A stretch of DNA of 64,000 bases, taken from Acanthosepion esculentum (taxonomy: Eukaryota > Mollusca > Cephalopoda > Sepiida > Sepiidae). This document shows, piece by piece, positions 1 to 11,524 of this stretch; within the stretch, counting starts at the first letter, position 1, and each line of letters opens with the position of its first letter. The stretch is from NCBI GenBank assembly GCA_964036315.1, contig OZ038487.1:58210842-58274841 (forward strand), written 5' to 3'. Made by a program: the position numbers and the translations under genes. A model generated the notes under the pieces. It did not search any database. It was not told the origin of the DNA and worked only from the letters and a program-made list of their open reading frames with translations.

Positions 1-336
1 ACCCGGTGCTTTGATTTAGTTTTTTTTTTCAATTTCTCATGCGATCTAATTTTCTTTTTCTTTTCAGATGATAAATTATATAAAAACTGTCAGAATGTTC
101 TTTTAATCCAAGCGCTTTCGGCTATACATTTAGCCATTTTCAAGGATGAAATATGTTAACTGTTAAATAAGAAATAGTTTGTGCGTTAGCATGTAATTAT
201 ATCTACTATGAACATGGACACAATATATTGACCGTGTTTTGAAAAATGAAAACATTATATAAATACATACATGCAACAGACTATTTCTTATTTAACTGTT
301 AAAATATTTCATCCTTGAAAATGGCTAAATGTATAT
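1..336. mobile_element. Penelope-like element tail, two inverted partial copies
   Basis: Bases 1-205 are the reverse complement of the 3' tail of the PLE at 36244-37205, and 205-336 run in the forward direction, so 121-181 pairs with 279-336 as an inverted repeat. The forward copy stops abruptly at 336. The tail holds a TTGAAAATGGCT box, a short loop, then AGCCGAAAGC (clear at 37038-37075), a hammerhead-like layout without a canonical core. No coding part is present and the left end is cut by the window edge. Confidence 0.65.
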
Positions 337-838
337 CCTTTAAAATAAGATAATATTAAGTAATAACGAAGCTTCATATTATACGTATATATAAATGTAT
401 AGCTTAAAACCAATGGCAATTTAACTGATAAAATAAAATAATATACAAACAATATATAGCGATGATCGAGAGAAAAAACTCTATAAATACACTATGTACG
501 TGTTATGATTCCGATTAAAATGTACAAAATGCGAAATATTCGTGTACAAAAAAATATATGAGAATAGAAGACAAAAAAGCCTTGCGAGATGAGTCGCGCC
601 GAAACCGCTAAAAGGTAAATAGTAAAATTACCGCGTATAAAATGGGTTTAACATAAAAATACATATTTACAAATAGCGCAATTTACAAATTGACATGATA
701 TATTCGTTGACTGTACCTGTACAATTCAAGTCGTGTATTTTAACATAAAAATGTGATGTTTATATTATTGCCATGTTACAATTATATTAATAATTATTAT
801 TTACAGATTTACCCGACTTGATAATTTTAACTATTTTG
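337..838. other. AT-rich stretch without recognised features
   Basis: About 500 bases of AT-rich sequence with no meaningful open frame, no tandem repeat and nothing I recognise. Confidence 0.5.
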
Positions 839-2093
839 TTACATTGAAGGCCAAGAACTATCACGTTTAATCCATAACCATTTTGCTGTCCTTCCTGCTG
901 TAATAGTTATGGTCCGAATCGCCTTTCTTTTGTTAGCACCTACTTAGCCAATATCAGTTAGGGCTTTGCATAGGGGCCTTGCAGCAAAACCCCTTACACC
1001 TACCTCGATTGGCAAACAGCTTTATTTCCATCTATTGTTTTTACAAATTGTTATTAATTTGTCATATTTTAACATCTTCCTCTGCATGCTCTTCCCAAGG
1101 CACTGTCAGTTCCCACATTATTACTTTCTTAATATTATTTGAGAAGAATACTATATCTGGGCGTAATAATGTTTACAGGATGTGGTCAGGGAATTTTAGT
1201 CTTGTTCCTAAGTCGACCCTTAATTCCCAGTCTGTTGCCAATGATAGTGTATTTGCTATGTTCTTTTCCTTTATTTTTAGGTTTCTCACCAGCTCTATGA
1301 AATTCCATAGCTCTTTTATCTAGGTTTAAAGTATTAGTGCTGATGGCCGTACTAACTATCTTTGCTACATCCTTTAAGTTTTCATCATGGCTCCATCTAT
1401 ACCAGCCTTTCGTTAGTGCTGTCTTGCAGCTACTTATAATATGCTTTAGAGTTCCTTGACACGAGAACAATTGGCATAAAGGCGATTCTGTTTTATACCA
1501 TAGGTGGAGGCTGGTAGGACTGGGAAGGGTGTCGTATACAGTCTGAATTAGGAAATTTATATTGATATTATTACGCCATATATCCGATCATTTGATTTTC
1601 CTATAAATCATGGATCCCCAATTGGTCCACGCACCTTGTTGTCTTAGTCCTACCATCTTTGCCACGCTTTTATCCTCCTCACTCTTACGTACTTCTTCTT
1701 GTATTAAAAGGTTCTTTTCTTTACCTTTAGCCCTGTCCACCCGAATGGTAGGAAAAAACAGTAAGCCCACGTGTCCAGTAGCCACGGCGCCTAATATGGC
1801 CTTTTTGCAGAGTCTTTCTTTAGCGACACGTAATTCGTTCTCTGCTCTCCATTTCCTTCCTGAGTAGACTTCAATGCCTGCTCCAGCTACCTTTGGTCCT
1901 TGGACAACTCGTACTGCGTTATTGTTCTAATTTTGGGGACTTTGAATTCCTCTACTAGACTTCTGAAGGGAAGTTGCAGAGCATTGGTATTGACGTGTAG
2001 AGCAGCACTGGTCAAACTCTTCGGTAGAGTTAACAATCTTCGTAGTCGCATGTTAATTCTTTTGTCTAATTGTTCTATATGAGATGTAAATTC
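839..2093 (-). pseudogene. Non-LTR retrotransposon (LINE) polyprotein, C-terminal part, broken
   Basis: On the minus strand the conceptual product follows, in order, the region downstream of the reverse transcriptase in a widespread animal LINE-type polyprotein: a QLDKRIN stretch (about 2060), QLPFRSLVEEFKVPKIR (about 1970), AKERLCKKAILG (about 1820), RQQGAWTNWGSM (about 1620), VYDTLPSPTSLHLW (about 1540), TLKHIISSCKTALTKGWYRW (about 1440), RPDIVFFS (about 1155) and a final WLWIKRDSSWPSM before a stop at 839-841. A frameshift near 1888, an in-frame TGA near 1588, a frameshift near 1230 and several later stops show that it is dead. The reverse transcriptase part itself is missing. The family was recognised from memory of the motif order, so the clade is not assigned. 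Confidence 0.75.
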
Positions 2094-2220
2094 TTAAATA
2101 GCCAATACGCATAAGATTTTGGGAAGAATGGCATGCTGATAAATCGAAGCTTTACATATATAAAACATATACATATATACATACATATATTTATACATAG
2201 ATACATACATATATACATAT

Positions 2221-2263
<43 letters not shown>

Positions 2264-2343
2264 GGGAGACAGAAGAAACAGACAGGCAGATAGACAGATA
2301 GAGTGAGAGAAATTGTCCCTCTTTCTCTCTCTCTCTCACACAC

Positions 2344-2420
<77 letters not shown>
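2094..2420. repeat. Microsatellite cluster (ATAC/TA, CT, TA)
   Basis: ATACAT-type repeats (2160-2228), (TA)n (2229-2261), an interrupted CT/CACA stretch and then (CT)n running straight into (TA)n to 2419. Open frames here only read Tyr-Ile or Ser-Leu repeats. Confidence 0.95.
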
Positions 2421-2423
2421 CGT

Positions 2424-2457
2424 GTAGGTCCTGCCACTTTGAAGTGGCAGGACCTAC
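2424..2457. repeat. Perfect 16-bp inverted repeat
   Basis: GTAGGTCCTGCCACTT at 2424-2439 and its exact reverse complement at 2442-2457 are separated by two bases. It starts four bases after a (TA)n tract. It could be a hairpin from a transposon end; I do not know the element. Confidence 0.9.
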
Positions 2458-2510
2458 GAGGCAGCAGGTATTTTTAAATTCAGTTTCCTTCTCCTAGACT
2501 GCTTGCGACT

Positions 2511-2639
<129 letters not shown>

Positions 2640-2649
2640 CTCACGCACA

Positions 2650-2790
2650 AATAGCCTTTTCTCACCCAGCTATGGGTTAATCAATAAGAATCCTACCCCT
2701 AAAGGATTATTATCTCTAAAAATATTCTTACAATCTAAAATATATTATGGCTTTAAATAATCTACAAAGTGTTGATAAAGCTGTAGAAAA
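2650..2790 (+). mobile_element. SINE 3' part
   Basis: The text from CTCACCCAGCTATGGGTTAA to AAAGTGTTGATAAAGC matches, on the opposite strand, the body and tail of the SINE at 16181-16570 (shared: CTTACAATC, a run of A/T, GGCTTTAAA, GCAAAGTGTTGATAAG-like). The tRNA-like head is missing, perhaps lost to the (TA)n on its left. Confidence 0.55.
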
Positions 2791-3050
2791 CGAACCACGA
2801 ATGCTCTGGGTAAACAGCGAACGAAAAGTTTCAAGACATCCGAAAGAAGAAACATGCAAATATGAAACAAAAACGGGACGAAGCTGTCAATATAAACACA
2901 ATCAGGTGAATAAATTCTTCGTTTTGAGACTAAAGCAAACGACACCAACAGCAGTAGAATTTATGATGATAAAATAGAAAAGATTTCAAGAGAGCAAAAT
3001 GTTCTTAATATCATCATGCACTGACACGGAATATATATATATATATATTT

Positions 3051-3403
3051 AGTGTTGACCAGTTCACCGTGTTGTCCCGGTCACACTGATTATTTCACCT
3101 GAAGGTGCTGGAGGCACTTTACATCGGGTCCCGCAAGCCTTCCTTGTGTAAACAACGTGAGTGTTTGTTGGGTCTCGCTGTCATTTGCCTCTAGCTCCTT
3201 TTGCTCATATAATTTTTTTTTATCCCCCTCTACAATTCCTTTTATTGTACATTTCCTGTCTTTTAAATTTAAATCTCCCGTTGTAAGCCTGATGAGCGGG
3301 AGCGAAACCGGTTGCTTCGCGCGTTTTAATATGTCTAGTAATATTAAGCTTAATACTTTTATTGCTATGATAAAATTTTGTACCTTTAAAAATATCTTTA
3401 TTT
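3051..3403 (+). mobile_element. Penelope-like element 3' tail (family 1)
   Basis: Shares ordered blocks with the reverse complement of 11560-11770: TCCCGCAAGCCTTCC, TGTAAACA, GTTGGGTCT, TTTTATTGTACATTTCC-like and the AACCGGTTGC box. It is therefore a stand-alone copy of the tail of the PLE at 11524-13127. It ends at (TA)n. It carries the best canonical hammerhead core of the window (3285-3317). Confidence 0.6.
3285..3317 (+). ncRNA. Hammerhead ribozyme-like motif, canonical core
   Basis: Read 5' to 3': AAGC (stem I), CTGATGA, GC-GGGA-GC (stem II, two pairs only), GAAA, CCGG (minimal stem III), TT, GCTT (stem I). Stem I pairs AAGC with GCTT. ACCGGT around stem III is self-complementary, as in minimal type I hammerheads that work as dimers. 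The cleavage triplet would be GUU. Stem II is short, so activity is uncertain. Confidence 0.5.
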
Positions 3404-3944
<541 letters not shown>

Positions 3945-4146
3945 TTCTCGTATACTTGTAATTTGATTGGTCATTCCAGCTTATGTAACAACGTTTTCCC
4001 CATGATCGTTAATTAATTTGAAACTTTTAAACCCCTTTATTCTACATTCAACATCATCACTTGATAAGACACCGGGGGTGTTGAAACAAAATGGCTATAT
4101 TTGTAGTGATTTTATAACATATTTATGTTATAATTTTTAAATAAAT
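3945..4146 (+). mobile_element. Dispersed PLE-tail-like repeat, copy 1
   Basis: Closely matches 17985-18205 on the same strand: GATTGGTCATTCC, CCCTTTATT, CATCACTTGATAAGACA, GGTGTTGAAACAAAATGG, ATTTTATAACATATTTA. The block TTGATAA, ACACC, GGGG, GGTGT, TGAAAC (4062-4096) has the box-hairpin-GAAAC layout seen in the other PLE tails, but with T in place of the first core C. It ends at (TA)n. Confidence 0.5.
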
Positions 4147-4177
<31 letters not shown>

Positions 4178-4800
4178 CTTTGTTATTCATACATTATATA
4201 TTCTTATGCACATTATGTCTATTTTTACGTGAATTATATATTTTTGCGTATAATATATATTCTTTACATATTTTAATATATTTTTACATACATTATATAT
4301 TTTTAAATACAATATATATTTTTACTTACAGTATATATTTTACATACATTATAATTTTTAAAGTACATTATACATTTTACGTACATTATATATTTTTAAG
4401 TACATTATATATTTTTTAAATACATTTTGTCTACGTGTATGGTATATTTTTAAGTATATTATATACTTTTGCATGTAATATATACTTTTAGATACATTAT
4501 ATATTTTAATGTATAGTATATATTTTTATATACATATTTTATTTTCAGGGGCATTATATATATTTCACATGTATTATATCTTTTTACGTACATTATATAG
4601 TTTTTACATACAATACATAATTTTAACGTACATTTTATATTTTTACATACATTATATAATTTTACGTACATCATATATTTGTACACGAAATATATATTTT
4701 TACATAGATTATTATTTTTAGGTAGAGCATATATTTTTTACGTAAATGATAATTTTTTACATATATATTATATATAGGTTTACGTACATTATATATATTT
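4147..4800. repeat. Degenerate AT-rich minisatellite
   Basis: After a short (TA)n, units of roughly 20 bases of the form ACATTATATATTTTTACGT recur to about 4800 with many substitutions. Frames on both strands read only repetitive peptides. Confidence 0.8.
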
Positions 4801-4844
4801 CAAAGGTTGTCATAGGATGTGATAGTGAAGGCAATCTCCCACAT

Positions 4845-5260
4845 CTTTCCGTGGCATGTTTTCAACCTCTGATAATTAAATCCAGCTCCAAGCTGGAGAA
4901 TGAGAGAAGGCGAACAACTACCGGCTTATAGCTTGCTGCTTCATGTAGATGGAGCTTGGCAACCCAAGAATGTATTCCGTCTAGGGGAGGAAAACCGTCG
5001 ATTTTAAACCTCTGCTGCCTTGCGGCCATATCCATACATGGAAAAAGCTATGGAAGTAAATCCTTGCAGAAAACCGGAAGTGGAGCCCTGAAGGCGGTTG
5101 GCCATCAACACTGATAATTTTCCGGCAACTCCTGCAGGCAAACTGGCTTCAAATGTCACGCCCTTTGGACCTTGTCGGTACGCATCTTTATACCATCTTC
5201 TAAGCCTTTTGGCTAAACAAGACGATACTATTATCTCGCAAGATAAACAGATACAGAAAA
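4845..5260 (+). mobile_element. Dispersed repeat, copy 1 (pair with 62390-62830)
   Basis: Shares ordered blocks with 62390-62830: CATGGAAAAAGCTATG-like, AAATCCTTG-like, TATGTCAACA/CATCAACACTGA, CTCCTGCAGGCAA-like, CTTGTCGGTAC, and an ending with TATCTYGYRAGAT. No coding signal. The class (SINE or LINE 3' end) is not known to me. Confidence 0.6.
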
Positions 5261-6397
5261 GATCAAAATAATGAAAAACAATTCAAGATAATAGTTAAGG
5301 AAACAAAATACATCAGGGAGATGAAAATTGATGAAAAGATAAGAGACATTGAGAATATCCAATATTAAAGCTGGAGAAGTTTTAGAATCTATTTGCTCAT
5401 GACAAAAAAAAAAAAAAGAGAATAAGTATCACTAAGTTTAGTGTTATATATGAGACAGTGCAAAGTCATTTCAAATGCCATTTCTATAATGAGAATATCT
5501 AATCAATATTTAGCTTCATTGGGCTACCAAATAAACTTGTGAAACCTTGTATAGAGGGAAAAAAGTTTTTAAAAAAAGCTATTCAGAAGCTCAACAACAG
5601 AGCAGCAGGTCAGGATTTACCATTATTAGAATTAGAGAAATGTACTCCAATGTATGTGTACTCATCCGAATCAGAGTTAGAGTCATTTAAGCAGAATCTG
5701 AATATATTTTTATCTTATTTCCCATTCCAAGAAAACAATTCGGGATAAATAACACAGGGGAAAGTATATATATATAGCGTATATTTTGGCAGAATGTTTT
5801 CATTGAGACATATTCATTGAATAATTTAGACAAGTTTTGTCTACATATTTTCAATTAGATCCTTTCATATTCAAGGACAAGATTTGGTGTCATTATTGAA
5901 GGAAGAAAGAAAATTACTATGTTGATATTAATTATTTATACGGTGTACTTTGGACATTGGCTCAATGTCATAATAAGGGTGTTGTTTATTAAAAGATTGA
6001 AGCCAAACCCCAATAAAAGTATTTATGAATATTGAACAAATGTTTTAAAATGTTTACAGTAGACAGTTTAAAATATAGAGTTTTGTACTAATAGTTTTAA
6101 TACTTATTGCTTAAAAATCTCTCGACAAAACTATAACTTAGTTACCTCCCCTGAAGTGTTACTCAGGCCAATCAAACAGTACTCAACTCACCGTTTTTCA
6201 CTTCACAAGTAAAAAAAAAGACAAACTTTCAGATGAACATAGCAAATTTGTCCTTGAAAATGATGCACAGTACAATATTTGTCTTGAAATAAACAAGACC
6301 CTGATTATGGCATCAAAAAGCATGTCCGTGAATATGAAAGGATTCAGTTGCAAATAAGCAGACACAACTTGCCTAAATTATTCAATGAAACATCTCT

Positions 6398-6399
<2 letters not shown>
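5261..6399. other. No recognised gene
   Basis: AT-rich. A 69-codon frame at 5539-5748 begins MKPCIEGKKFLKKAIQKLNN; it resembles nothing I know and has no support beyond length. A short TATATATA lies near 5768. Confidence 0.4.

Positions 6400-6492
<93 letters not shown>
6400..6492. repeat. (TA)n-(TG)n compound microsatellite
   Basis: (TA)n to about 6449, then (TG)n to about 6490. Confidence 0.98.
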
Positions 6493-6494
<2 letters not shown>

Positions 6495-6524
6495 TTTGTG
6501 TGTATTACAGCAAAAAAATACCTC

Positions 6525-6660
6525 AACATAGAAATAGTCTATTTCAAGACGTTCTGTATGCGGCTATCATCAGCCCTTAAGTGTCTAACTCGGGGCAGTG
6601 TTTTAAATTTATATTCAATATCAGTCCTCCTCTAGTAGATGCCTTGTTAATGAGAATGGG
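6525..6660 (-). mobile_element. PLE-like tail fragment
   Basis: On the minus strand GGCTGATGATAGCCGCATAC is followed by AGAACGTCTTGAAATAGAC. CTGATGA is present but the second core box is AGAAC rather than GAAAC, so this is at best a decayed hammerhead-like tail. It sits about 30 bases from (TG)n. Confidence 0.35.
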
Positions 6661-6975
6661 TATGCGTTAGCAATTGGTGGTGGCATAAGATATATTATCC
6701 CGGGGAAGCGGTCTGGGGTTGGAGTTCATTTATGGCAAGAAACCTTTGTTATTTGTAGTTTAATATCAGTTCCTACTATGTGGCGTATCTGTATAGACTA
6801 TCTCTATATTAAGGCAATTTTTGGGGTGGGTGGGGGTGCTGTAAAAAATACATATGCTCTGTTAAAATAAAAACACCGAGCTCTCTGTGTATCAGTTTTA
6901 ATAATTAATATTACGAGGATCCACCCGGATTATATAGCAACGGATCGATTACCTGTACTCCCCCTCTCTCTATCT

Positions 6976-6976
<1 letters not shown>
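6661..6976. other. No recognised feature
   Basis: About 300 bases, nothing recognisable. Confidence 0.4.

Positions 6977-7039
<63 letters not shown>
6977..7039. repeat. (TA)n microsatellite
   Basis: About 60 bp of TA, forming the truncated left border of the LINE fragment to its right. Confidence 0.98.
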
Positions 7040-7044
<5 letters not shown>

Positions 7045-7543
7045 CTTTCCACAAAAGTTGTCTCCGCGCGATTTGTGGCTTTACTTTCAAGGATAGGGTG
7101 CCTAATACAAAATGAAACATTCGAGGAATTGAGACTTTCCTGATGCAATCACAACTTCGCTGAGCTAGTCATGTTGCCAGGATTAGTGACGACAGAATAC
7201 CTAACGTCATCATATATAGCCAGCTTCACAGTGGACAAAGAACTGTTGGACGGCCGTGGCTCAGGTATAAATACAAGATGTCAATGTGCCTCAGACTAAC
7301 TTTGAGCGAGTTGCCCTGGATAGAAATAACTGGATATATTTTTGTGCCAGAGTGGTATCAGAAATTTCGAAATCAATCGCATTGTCTGGCTAAGAGACGA
7401 AAGAGAATGTCCCGAGAAGTTCGTTGTTGCACAATATGCGGACGTATATGCAATTTACAGGCGGGACAGAAATATCACATACGACACATACACAAAAACT
7501 CGATGAGGTTGTCTGATCCTCATACGTCGAAATTGACGTGAGA
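7039..7543 (+). pseudogene. LINE C-terminal region with zinc finger, broken
   Basis: The plus-strand product runs FHKSCLRAICGFTFKDRVPN, then QLR.ASHVARISDDRIPN, SQLHSGQRTVGRPWLRYK, a divergent middle and finally CCTICGRICNLQAGQKYHIR followed by HIH before a stop at 7541. This order (post-RT helix, GHVxRM-like, GxRxxGRPxxRY, terminal C2H2-type finger) is typical of the C-terminus of one LINE group. The finger would use C-x2-C and H-x4-H. The upstream reverse transcriptase is missing, cut at the (TA)n. At least one stop and a frame change lie between 7090 and 7280. Confidence 0.7.
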
Positions 7544-8395
7544 GTCCATCATATATACAAACTAACATGCGATGTTGTTTGCGCTCATAGATGGATAGTA
7601 GCGAAAGTACAGAATGAAAAGAAAAATCTGTTTACAACATAACTTTATATGTCATTAACCTTCGACACTAATTCGCGAAGATCTAATCAAAAACATTGAA
7701 AGTTTTATATGTGAAACTGAAGTCAGATTGGTGCGTCTGCTATTCGCAAGAATTCTTCGAGTGCGACATAGGATCTCCACAAGTCGAGATAGTATTAACG
7801 AAATTAGTCGAATGAAACTGTACAAGCCGATGCTAAGACTAGAATCGACAATACAATTGTGCTACGTGGAGAATGATAGGGAAGGACGAATTAAATTGAT
7901 TCATTCCATTGAAAACAGTTAAAACATATAATTGGCATAAGAAACCCCCACACGGATCATCTCCAATCTCCATCTTGGACAAACAATCTAAAACTAACCG
8001 GAGTTGTATTTTCATCCTTCGATTATGCTGGATGAACCCGTGCTGCTATTAGATGTGCAAACTCCTTCTCATAAAGCAATACCGTTTTATCTCGAGAAGT
8101 ACACTACAGCGCACTTTAGCGGAAGACCACCAACAACCACAGCATAGACACTGAACAAGATTAAAAGAAGTGTTAATAAAATTCCATCATTTACCGTAAA
8201 ATCTTTGAATAGCTTGGAAAACCTTGCAGCAAATCGGTGAGTTAACACAGGACAGGGAGATTGGGGAGAAACAAATAAGAGTTATTCTAGAATTTTCTGA
8301 AGATGAGAAATTACATTGAATTGCAATGTATCTTCAGGTCTTATGATGACGGTGATGATAATAGGATTATTTACTAAACCAAATACAGTGGCACC
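7544..8395. other. No recognised gene
   Basis: A 64-codon frame at 7728-7922 is not recognised. Near 8305-8340 the minus strand reads CTGAAGA followed by a perfect TACATTG/CAATGTA hairpin but no GAAA box; it resembles the PLE-tail motifs elsewhere in the window. Confidence 0.4.
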
Positions 8396-9232
8396 TCGGT
8401 TTTCGCATTTAATTCGTGCCTGAAGGCCGTTCGTGAATCGAAACCTTTGAAAACTAAAACAATTTTCCCATAGGAATCAATTTAAAATGGATTAATCCAT
8501 TCCTGGGTCCCGGATGATTGCTTATTCGAACTTTCAGAACAGTTTTTTGTGTACAAGTTCATAGACAAAACCAATGAAAAACATTACATCTAAACTAGAT
8601 AATCACAACTGAATGAAGCATAAAGTTGCATTCAAATAAGAAAGGCAATTTTAATCATCCTTACCTGTGCTGAGGAGTTTTGATGGCACAAGTGGGTGGT
8701 AGAGAGGAGGTAGGAGGGATGTTATTGTTTGGAAGAGGAATCCTCCATCTCCTGGATTTTCTGTTTGTTGCTAGTAGATTTTGCCTGGGACTCACTAGGC
8801 ATCTTTTTCATCAAAACCCTTTCTATTGAAACTTGCCTTTCCGTCTGTTTTACAATGTTACGCAAGTGAGATATAGCACTGTCATTAAAAATTTTACTGA
8901 CACGGCTTGCTACTGTCTTATCAGGGTGATACATTTCATCAAAATCTTTCACTTCAACCCATTTTGCACACCTTTCTTTAATAACAGCACCAGGCAAATA
9001 CCCGCTTCCCTCCTGCACAACAAATCACAACACAACACAAGAGTGCAGACTGAGGCAAAACTGGCGCCAATCACGCCACACGCTCAGTGGTCACATGCTG
9101 TCCACGTGGTGTAGTTGGCTTGTTCGGCAACCGAGTTTATAGTACGACAAACGGGGCAAATTTTAGTTCGAAATTTTTATTCGATAGCCGATTTATTCGA
9201 AAGGTAGCCATTGGACAACCGGGGTTCCACTG
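8396..9232 (-). mobile_element. Pogo/Tigger-type DNA transposon, internally deleted
   Basis: Left end CAGTGGCACCTCGGTT and the reverse complement of the right end, CAGTGGAACCCCGGTT, form terminal inverted repeats agreeing at 14 of 16 positions, each preceded by TA as expected for a TA target duplication (8394-8395, 9233-9234). CAGTG-type ends and TA duplications are typical of pogo-like elements. The only candidate coding remnant is the frame at 8722-9018 on the minus strand. At 837 bp it is too short for a full transposase. Confidence 0.75.
8722..9018 (-). pseudogene. Possible transposase C-terminal remnant in pogo-like element
   Basis: A 98-codon frame containing FNDSAISHLRNIVKQTERQ followed by VSIERVL and a charged, Ser/Lys-rich end. 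A stretch like this reminds me of the C-terminus of Tigger-type transposases (short helix, then a QxxxDxFL-like motif). No catalytic residues lie within it. The assignment rests mainly on its position inside the element. Confidence 0.4.
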
Positions 9233-9530
9233 TACCTTTATTTAAATTAAAGAGATCACTATTCAAAATTTAACATTATTCATTGAATGGATTCTTTTAT
9301 TCAATATAAATGATATTCCTATTCAAAGTAATGAGTCAGTTATTCACTGCTATAAAGAATTAAGATGTAAAATTGTGATTCTATTTGTCATTGCCGACGT
9401 AAAACGAAAGAAAGTTTCGTTAAAACATAAGAAAGTGTTATGGGCTGACAGACATTGAAACGAGAAGGGTTAATACCAAAAACCCCGTGGGAATAACTGA
9501 AGATTTAATTCACACATAAACAACTTGAAT

Positions 9531-10056
9531 TGTATGTCGAAAAGTGACCCAGACTTAAGTTGAAATTTGATCCGAGGCAGGAGTGGGGGTGGATAAGCCA
9601 CCCACGCTCGCTGAGGCAGTTTAGTGAGATGTAATCATATGAGAGACTTGGAGAAGGGAATTCACCCAAATTATGTATATAAATACGAATGCGTGAAGCG
9701 AATTCGCCAATAGAAGAGCGACGGATTGGAGCAGGAGAGACATAGACAGAAGCCGGAGAGAGAAGAGAGACCCTCGTGATTATTTGCCGAAGAAAGCCTC
9801 CGCCTTCAGCCTTGTGCCAAACTTTACCAACAACAGCAAACCAGATTTTTGCGAGGTCGCCGATAGTATCACTTCCGATTTACATGCGGGTTGGGCTGAT
9901 AATTAATTGCATGTGAACTATGATATAACCAATTAGTGTACGGGGGACTGATATAAAAACAGTATTTACGCCAGTTCAATTTATTCGAGTGTTATTTTTT
10001 TCCCTTGTACGTCATCACCCTGCTTTGACCAACCCAACACGAAGACACATGCGACA
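9531..10056 (+). promoter_or_regulatory. Possible LTR-like sequence (TATA box)
   Basis: Starts TGTATGTCG, contains TATATAAATACG near 9677 and ends GACACATGCGACA near 10056. Size, TG...CA ends and a TATA box in the middle are compatible with a solo LTR, but I see no second copy, primer site or duplicated target. Weak call. Confidence 0.25.
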
Positions 10057-10274
10057 ATTCGGTCTTGGCCTCCTTATGATCAAACTTAAATCACAACGTG
10101 GGATAAGGCAGGTCTAAGATCGAAACGACCTTCATTGATCAGCCGTGGTGTTGGAAGTCTTGGAAGACTGGCTAGGGTGATGCACGATTAGAAAATAATG
10201 AAAGTAGAAAATCAAACATAGCTTTTGCTGTTTATCGCTGCACTCCTGGACAATTACAAAGGAGCGAGATAAAA

Positions 10275-11180
10275 ATGACTAAAGAAAAAACTATGTACAG
10301 CAATGTGGCTGATTGTAAAAAAGAAGCAATCTGAAGAATTCTCGGAGATAAGGAACGTTTCAAAGGCTACTATTGCAAGAGTCGTTAAAACTTTCATCGA
10401 ACTAGGTCAGGCTTATAGAACTAATTTTGTCGAAAATAAGAAAAAGCCTAAAAATAATGAAGGAAGAGATAGCGGCACCAAATAATTGATCCATCACATA
10501 TTGAATGCTGATTCTAGTTTCCCTGAAAAAAGAATTATTCAAAAGTTAAAAGAAGGAAACTGAGTTAGTGTACCTAAAGTCTCCCGGCTATTATCATTAA
10601 ATCGTTTAGTTCGACATCCCGAAGGCAGAAACTCTGATCCTACTCTTAATGAAAGAAGAGAATATGTGTTATCCATTATGAATTCGGATTTGACCAGTTT
10701 TGTTTTCGTTCAATATATACACACGAAATGCCAATATGGATATACATTTCCCAACGGCAAAGCAGACAAAATCGTCCCATCCAATAAAGCAGGAAATTGT
10801 ATCATTTTATGTGCTATTTCCTCAAGAGGAATCATAGCTTATCAAATTATTGTTGGTGCATTTAAAGCCACTTTATTTGCGCCATTTACAGTCGGGACAC
10901 TTCTAACGAAACTCGAGAAAGTGATCATATTAGACATTGTGAAATTGCGTCACTCAAGAGTCGTGCTAAGTGTAATTACAAGTAAGAGTCTGTCTTTTAG
11001 ATATTTTTCACCTTACAGTCCAAAGTTAAAGCCAATAGAAGAGGCTTTCAGCTCTTTCAAAGCAAAATGTTCTAATGATCCTAAAGATCCATGGAATAAT
11101 GAACAATTAAACAAGATTTTGGAGGATTTTTTTCCAAGAATGTTAATAATCTTCATTCTTACATGACAGAATTTTGCGAA
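10275..11180 (+). pseudogene. Tc1/IS630-type transposase, broken
   Basis: The product runs from MTKEKTMYS with an early frameshift into WLIVKKKQ...ISKATIARVVKTFI-like helix-turn-helix sequence, through LIHHILNADSSFPEKRIIQK, RREYVLSIMNSDLTSFVFV, NGKADKIVPSNKAGN, ILCAISSRGIIAYQIIVGA, VIILDIVKLRHSRVV, FRYFSPYSPKLKPIEEAFSS to a final region near 11166. The layout is that of DDE endonucleases of the IS630/Tc1 group. The first catalytic Asp block (normally F-x-D-E) reads VFVQYIHT, so the Asp is lost. The second block keeps the D of ILD, and the third reads PKLKPIEE. One internal stop lies near 10562. I saw no convincing inverted repeats. Confidence 0.75.
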
Positions 11181-11436
11181 AAATACTTATCCAAACTTCG
11201 GATATTATAACACATTTATGTTAGAGTCAATAAAAAAAATATAGTTTTCTATATTTATATAGGATAGGTTATATTGCAATGCGAAACGAAAATCAGAAAA
11301 ATATTAAAAGTGTTGAAAGAATAAATAAAAAAGACATCAAATCAGAACTTTCTCTGGATTTTGATGAAACTTGTATAAATTAAAAAATCGAGTCCAATTG
11401 CGCAGAAACACACACACACATTCGTTCTCTCACTCA

Positions 11437-11523
<87 letters not shown>
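11437..11523. repeat. (CT)n-(TA)n microsatellite
   Basis: (CT)n to 11486 followed by (TA)n to 11522, directly abutting the PLE terminal repeat. Confidence 0.97.

Positions 11524-11524
<1 letters not shown>

Noticed and set aside
5539..5748. Small protein-coding gene
   Set aside because: 69 codons without recognisable family, splice context or promoter; length alone is not evidence.
7728..7922. Small protein-coding gene
   Set aside because: 64 codons, not recognised, in repeat-derived surroundings.
8305..8340. Hammerhead motif
   Set aside because: CTGAAGA and a perfect hairpin are present, but the second core box is missing (ATTT in place of GAAA).
9531..10056. Full LTR retrotransposon
   Set aside because: There is one LTR-like segment only, with no gag, protease, reverse transcriptase or second LTR; kept as a weak LTR-like call.
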